A stretch of 64,000 nucleotides of DNA from contig JAIBCL010000034.1 of the NCBI GenBank assembly GCA_019694165.1, forward strand, positions 1 through 64,000. The letters run 5' to 3'. The notes beneath the pieces were generated by a model. It was not told where the DNA came from. It was given only the letters and a program-made list of their open reading frames with translations, and made no database searches. The DNA is from Verrucomicrobiaceae bacterium. GTDB taxonomy: Bacteria; Verrucomicrobiota; Verrucomicrobiia; Verrucomicrobiales; Verrucomicrobiaceae. The position numbers and the translations under genes were made by a program. Below are positions 61,851-64,000 of this stretch, piece after piece; positions within the stretch are counted from its first letter, which is position 1, and each line of letters begins with the position of its first letter.

Positions 61851-64000
61851 CTACTGGGCAAAGATGAACTGCTGAGTATTGATCAGCGCATGGATGAGAT
61901 CCTCGATTTGATCGAGACCCGACTGGCGGGCTTTCGTCCATGCGGCGCGCTCGGCAGATGTGGGCTTCCTTGAGAGGAGCGTGAGATAAACGGCATCCAT
62001 CTGGTCGTCGGGATACTTCGCGGCGGCGAGGTTAAGCTGGAGTTGCGTGTAGCGCTGCGTGATCGCCTGGAACAACTCGCTGTTCATGAGGACAAGCGCT
62101 TGTGGCATGGAGGCTTCGCTGTTCGCGTTGTCGATGAGATCGCGATCGCTCTGGCCAAACTCGCGCAAGTAATGGCCACGCGGCGCGGGCGAATCGAGAT
62201 CGGCGGCGCGAGGCCATTCGCGGACGTGTGAGCGGCGGGCTTTGAGGTAGGCGTCGATGTCAGTGATGCCAAAGCGTTTGGCTTCGTCGCGGAAGACGGT
62301 CTCGCGGGCCTCTTCGGCGCCTTTCTCTTCATCGGCGATGCTCTTGCCGATCTCGTAGCCGGGCACGTCGATGTAGGCGCGTTGCTGGCCGGCCTTCTTG
62401 AGTTCCTCGAACGTAGGTTTCGCAACGGGAATGGGCGGCGGTGCCGGCTTGCCGGTCTTCTTTGTGTAGAGGCGGGCGACGGCGGGAACGACGACGTGAT
62501 CGTGAATGCCGGTGCGCGCATCGAAGCTCAACCGGCGAATGTCGAGATTGAGCTTCTCCATGAGCGGCTTGTCCTTGGCCTTCTGCGCGGCGGTGTATTG
62601 ATCCTTCAGCACGCTCGATCGATCGGCCTGCGCGTCGTAGGCGAGCGAGGCTTTGATCGAGCCATCGAAAATCTCCTGCGCGCTCAGCAGATCGAGCGCA
62701 TCGCTGAGCTTGCCTTTGTAGTTCAGCTTCGCGGCCATGTCGGCATCGATGCCGTGGCGGCGCGGGAGATCGGGCGTGGGATGAATCAGGGTGACAAACG
62801 AGTCATATATCTGCTCCGCACTCATGCGACGCAGCAGCGGACCGGTGAAATGATACGTCTCGCCCGCCGTCAGCTCCCGCGATGTGACTTCACCCTGGTA
62901 GGCGCGGGTGTTGAAGAGCACGCGTTGGTATGCCTTCAGGTCGTAGCGCAGCGAAATCACGAGCTGCTCCAGATGCTTCATCAGCTCGGGATTCATCGCC
63001 ACAGTGTTGTCCATCAGCTCGTCCACCGGCTCGATGAGCCCGAGGCCGAAGACTTGTTTCCAAAGTCGATTCGCGATGACCTTGGTGAAGCGCGGATTTT
63101 CCGGTGAAGTCATCCAGTCGGCGAAAGCTTTCGTCGTTTGCGCGGTCGGCTCGCATTTCACCGAGTGGCCGAGCATCGTCGCCGGCGCGATTACATCGAA
63201 GGGCTTTGCGTCTTCATACTTGTAGTCGTGCGGCAGCTTGAGCAGTCGCGTCGGCAGGGCCTGCACTTTGCTGTAGCGGACGAAATCACCGAGGTTCTCG
63301 AAGATCGTGCCCATCCATCGCGTGGCATTTTTGCCATCCGGCTTCTTCTCGGCCGCTCGACGCATCGCCAGCGCTTCGTCTTGTGCCGCGATGCCGGTGA
63401 AATTCGTCTCCAGCGGATACGTGAACGCCGCCATCTGGTAGAATTGCATCTGCGTCCATTTGTCGAACGGGTGATTGTGACACTGCGCGCACTCGATGCG
63501 CGTGCCGAGGAAGACGCGCGTGGTGTTCGCGAGATTATCGAGCGGCATGCCGAGATCGCGCATGTAGTAGCCGATCGCTGGATTGTCCCACACCTTGCCC
63601 TGCGCGGTGAGCAACTCGCGGACGAACTGGTCATACGGCATGTTCTCGCGAATGCGGCGCTTCACGTGCTCGAGATACGGCTTCGACGTCATCTCGCCCT
63701 GGCCGCCATTCGCCCGCGACTGCACGCGCAGCAGATCGGCCCAAAAATGAAACATGCGCTGGTTGTAGCCATCGCTGTCGAGCAGGCGATCGATCAACTT
63801 CGATCGCTTTTCTTTGTCCGCACTGTCGAGAAACTCGCGCGTCTCCTGCATCGTCGGAATGCGTCCGGCGATGTCGAGGTAGATGCGGCGGACGAAGACT
63901 TCATCGCTCGCCGGCGGATTCGGCTGCAATCCGTTCTTCTGCCAGTCCTGAGCGAGCAAGGCGTCGACTCGCGTCGAGGCATCGTTCGCGTTCGCGACCG
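61851..64000 (-). CDS. DUF1549/DUF1553 (PSCyt2/PSD1) protein, 5' end beyond the window
   Basis: An open frame of over 715 codons that continues off the right edge, so the true start and signal peptide are missing. DUF1549 is shown by DEVFVRRIYLDIAGRIPTMQETREFLD, and the cytochrome-like motif C-x2-C-H lies in TRIECAQCHNHPFDKW (counting from the first in-frame TTG at 63959, C157 and C160). DUF1553 follows: MTSPENPRFTKVIANRLWKQVFGLGLIEPVDE (read in parts), ISLRYDLKAYQRVLFNTRAYQ and a C-terminal domain ending ALVLMNSELFQ. DUF1549/DUF1553 proteins normally pair with DUF1501 partners; the partner may lie beyond the edge. Confidence 0.9.
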   Translation of the reverse strand, partial: VANANDASTRVDALLAQDWQKNGLQPNPPASDEVFVRRIYLDIAGRIPTMQETREFLDSADKEKRSKLIDRLLDSDGYNQRMFHFWADLLRVQSRANGGQGEMTSKPYLEHVKRRIRENMPYDQFVRELLTAQGKVWDNPAIGYYMRDLGMPLDNLANTTRVFLGTRIECAQCHNHPFDKWTQMQFYQMAAFTYPLETNFTGIAAQDEALAMRRAAEKKPDGKNATRWMGTIFENLGDFVRYSKVQALPTRLLKLPHDYKYEDAKPFDVIAPATMLGHSVKCEPTAQTTKAFADWMTSPENPRFTKVIANRLWKQVFGLGLIEPVDELMDNTVAMNPELMKHLEQLVISLRYDLKAYQRVLFNTRAYQGEVTSRELTAGETYHFTGPLLRRMSAEQIYDSFVTLIHPTPDLPRRHGIDADMAAKLNYKGKLSDALDLLSAQEIFDGSIKASLAYDAQADRSSVLKDQYTAAQKAKDKPLMEKLNLDIRRLSFDARTGIHDHVVVPAVARLYTKKTGKPAPPPIPVAKPTFEELKKAGQQRAYIDVPGYEIGKSIADEEKGAEEARETVFRDEAKRFGITDIDAYLKARRSHVREWPRAADLDSPAPRGHYLREFGQSDRDLIDNANSEASMPQALVLMNSELFQAITQRYTQLQLNLAAAKYPDDQMDAVYLTLLSRKPTSAERAAWTKARQSGLDQIEDLIHALINTQQFIFAQ

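Overview
The window is high-GC bacterial DNA, most likely from a verrucomicrobial or related PVC-superphylum heterotroph. The evidence is the co-occurrence of four secreted sulfatases and protein sets typical of that group: DUF1501, DUF1587/1592/1588/1585 paired with DUF1552, DUF1549/DUF1553, a DUF1080 protein and CocE/NonD hydrolases. Most enzymes carry signal peptides, which fits an organism that degrades sulfated or decorated polysaccharides outside the cytoplasm. No rRNA, CRISPR array or prophage was seen.

Layout. 0-2.1 kb is an IS junction: an IS630-type transposase next to an IS4-type N-terminal fragment fused in frame to the C-terminal part of a ceramidase-like protein. 2.1-7.8 kb holds a secreted FG-GAP repeat protein with an HxlR regulator, a small thiol/zinc gene group, a patch of repeats and gene remnants, and toxin-antitoxin genes (one broken PIN toxin, its duplicate fragment, and one intact VapBC pair). 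7.9-18.3 kb is a secreted-hydrolase region (two sulfatases, a nitrilase-fold protein, DUF1080, a beta-lactamase/FGE-fold fusion, an alpha/beta hydrolase, a phospholipase C/P1-nuclease-like protein, a CHAP/NlpC-like protein). 18.3-29.6 kb is one eight-gene minus-strand cluster joined mostly by 4-base stop/start overlaps and made almost wholly of secreted hydrolases. 29.7-33.9 kb is accessory: an IS5-type remnant, a DLH-like lipoprotein, a large unrecognised membrane protein and a degenerate tRNA-like sequence.

33.9-46.0 kb begins with a membrane zinc peptidase and a SulP transporter. It then becomes a catabolic island with an amidohydrolase, two SDRs, a sodium:solute symporter, two HpcH/HpaI aldolases flanking a sialidase-fold protein, a DenD-like D-erythronate dehydrogenase and a beta-hydroxyacid dehydrogenase. 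This looks like uptake and oxidation of a sugar acid or deoxysugar, with retro-aldol cleavage at the end; the substrate cannot be read from sequence. 46.3-49.3 kb has an outer-membrane barrel, a small cytochrome c and rpsA (ribosomal protein S1) with a clear terminator. 49.3-52 kb has a 2-hydroxyacid dehydrogenase and a TusE/DsrC-like plus sulfide:quinone-oxidoreductase-like pair preceded by a palindrome. 52.2-64 kb returns to PVC-type proteins, sialidase and sulfatase genes, a long inverted-repeat element and a truncated tannase-family gene, and ends inside a DUF1549/DUF1553 gene that runs off the edge.

All functional names come from reading motifs by eye; no database search was run.
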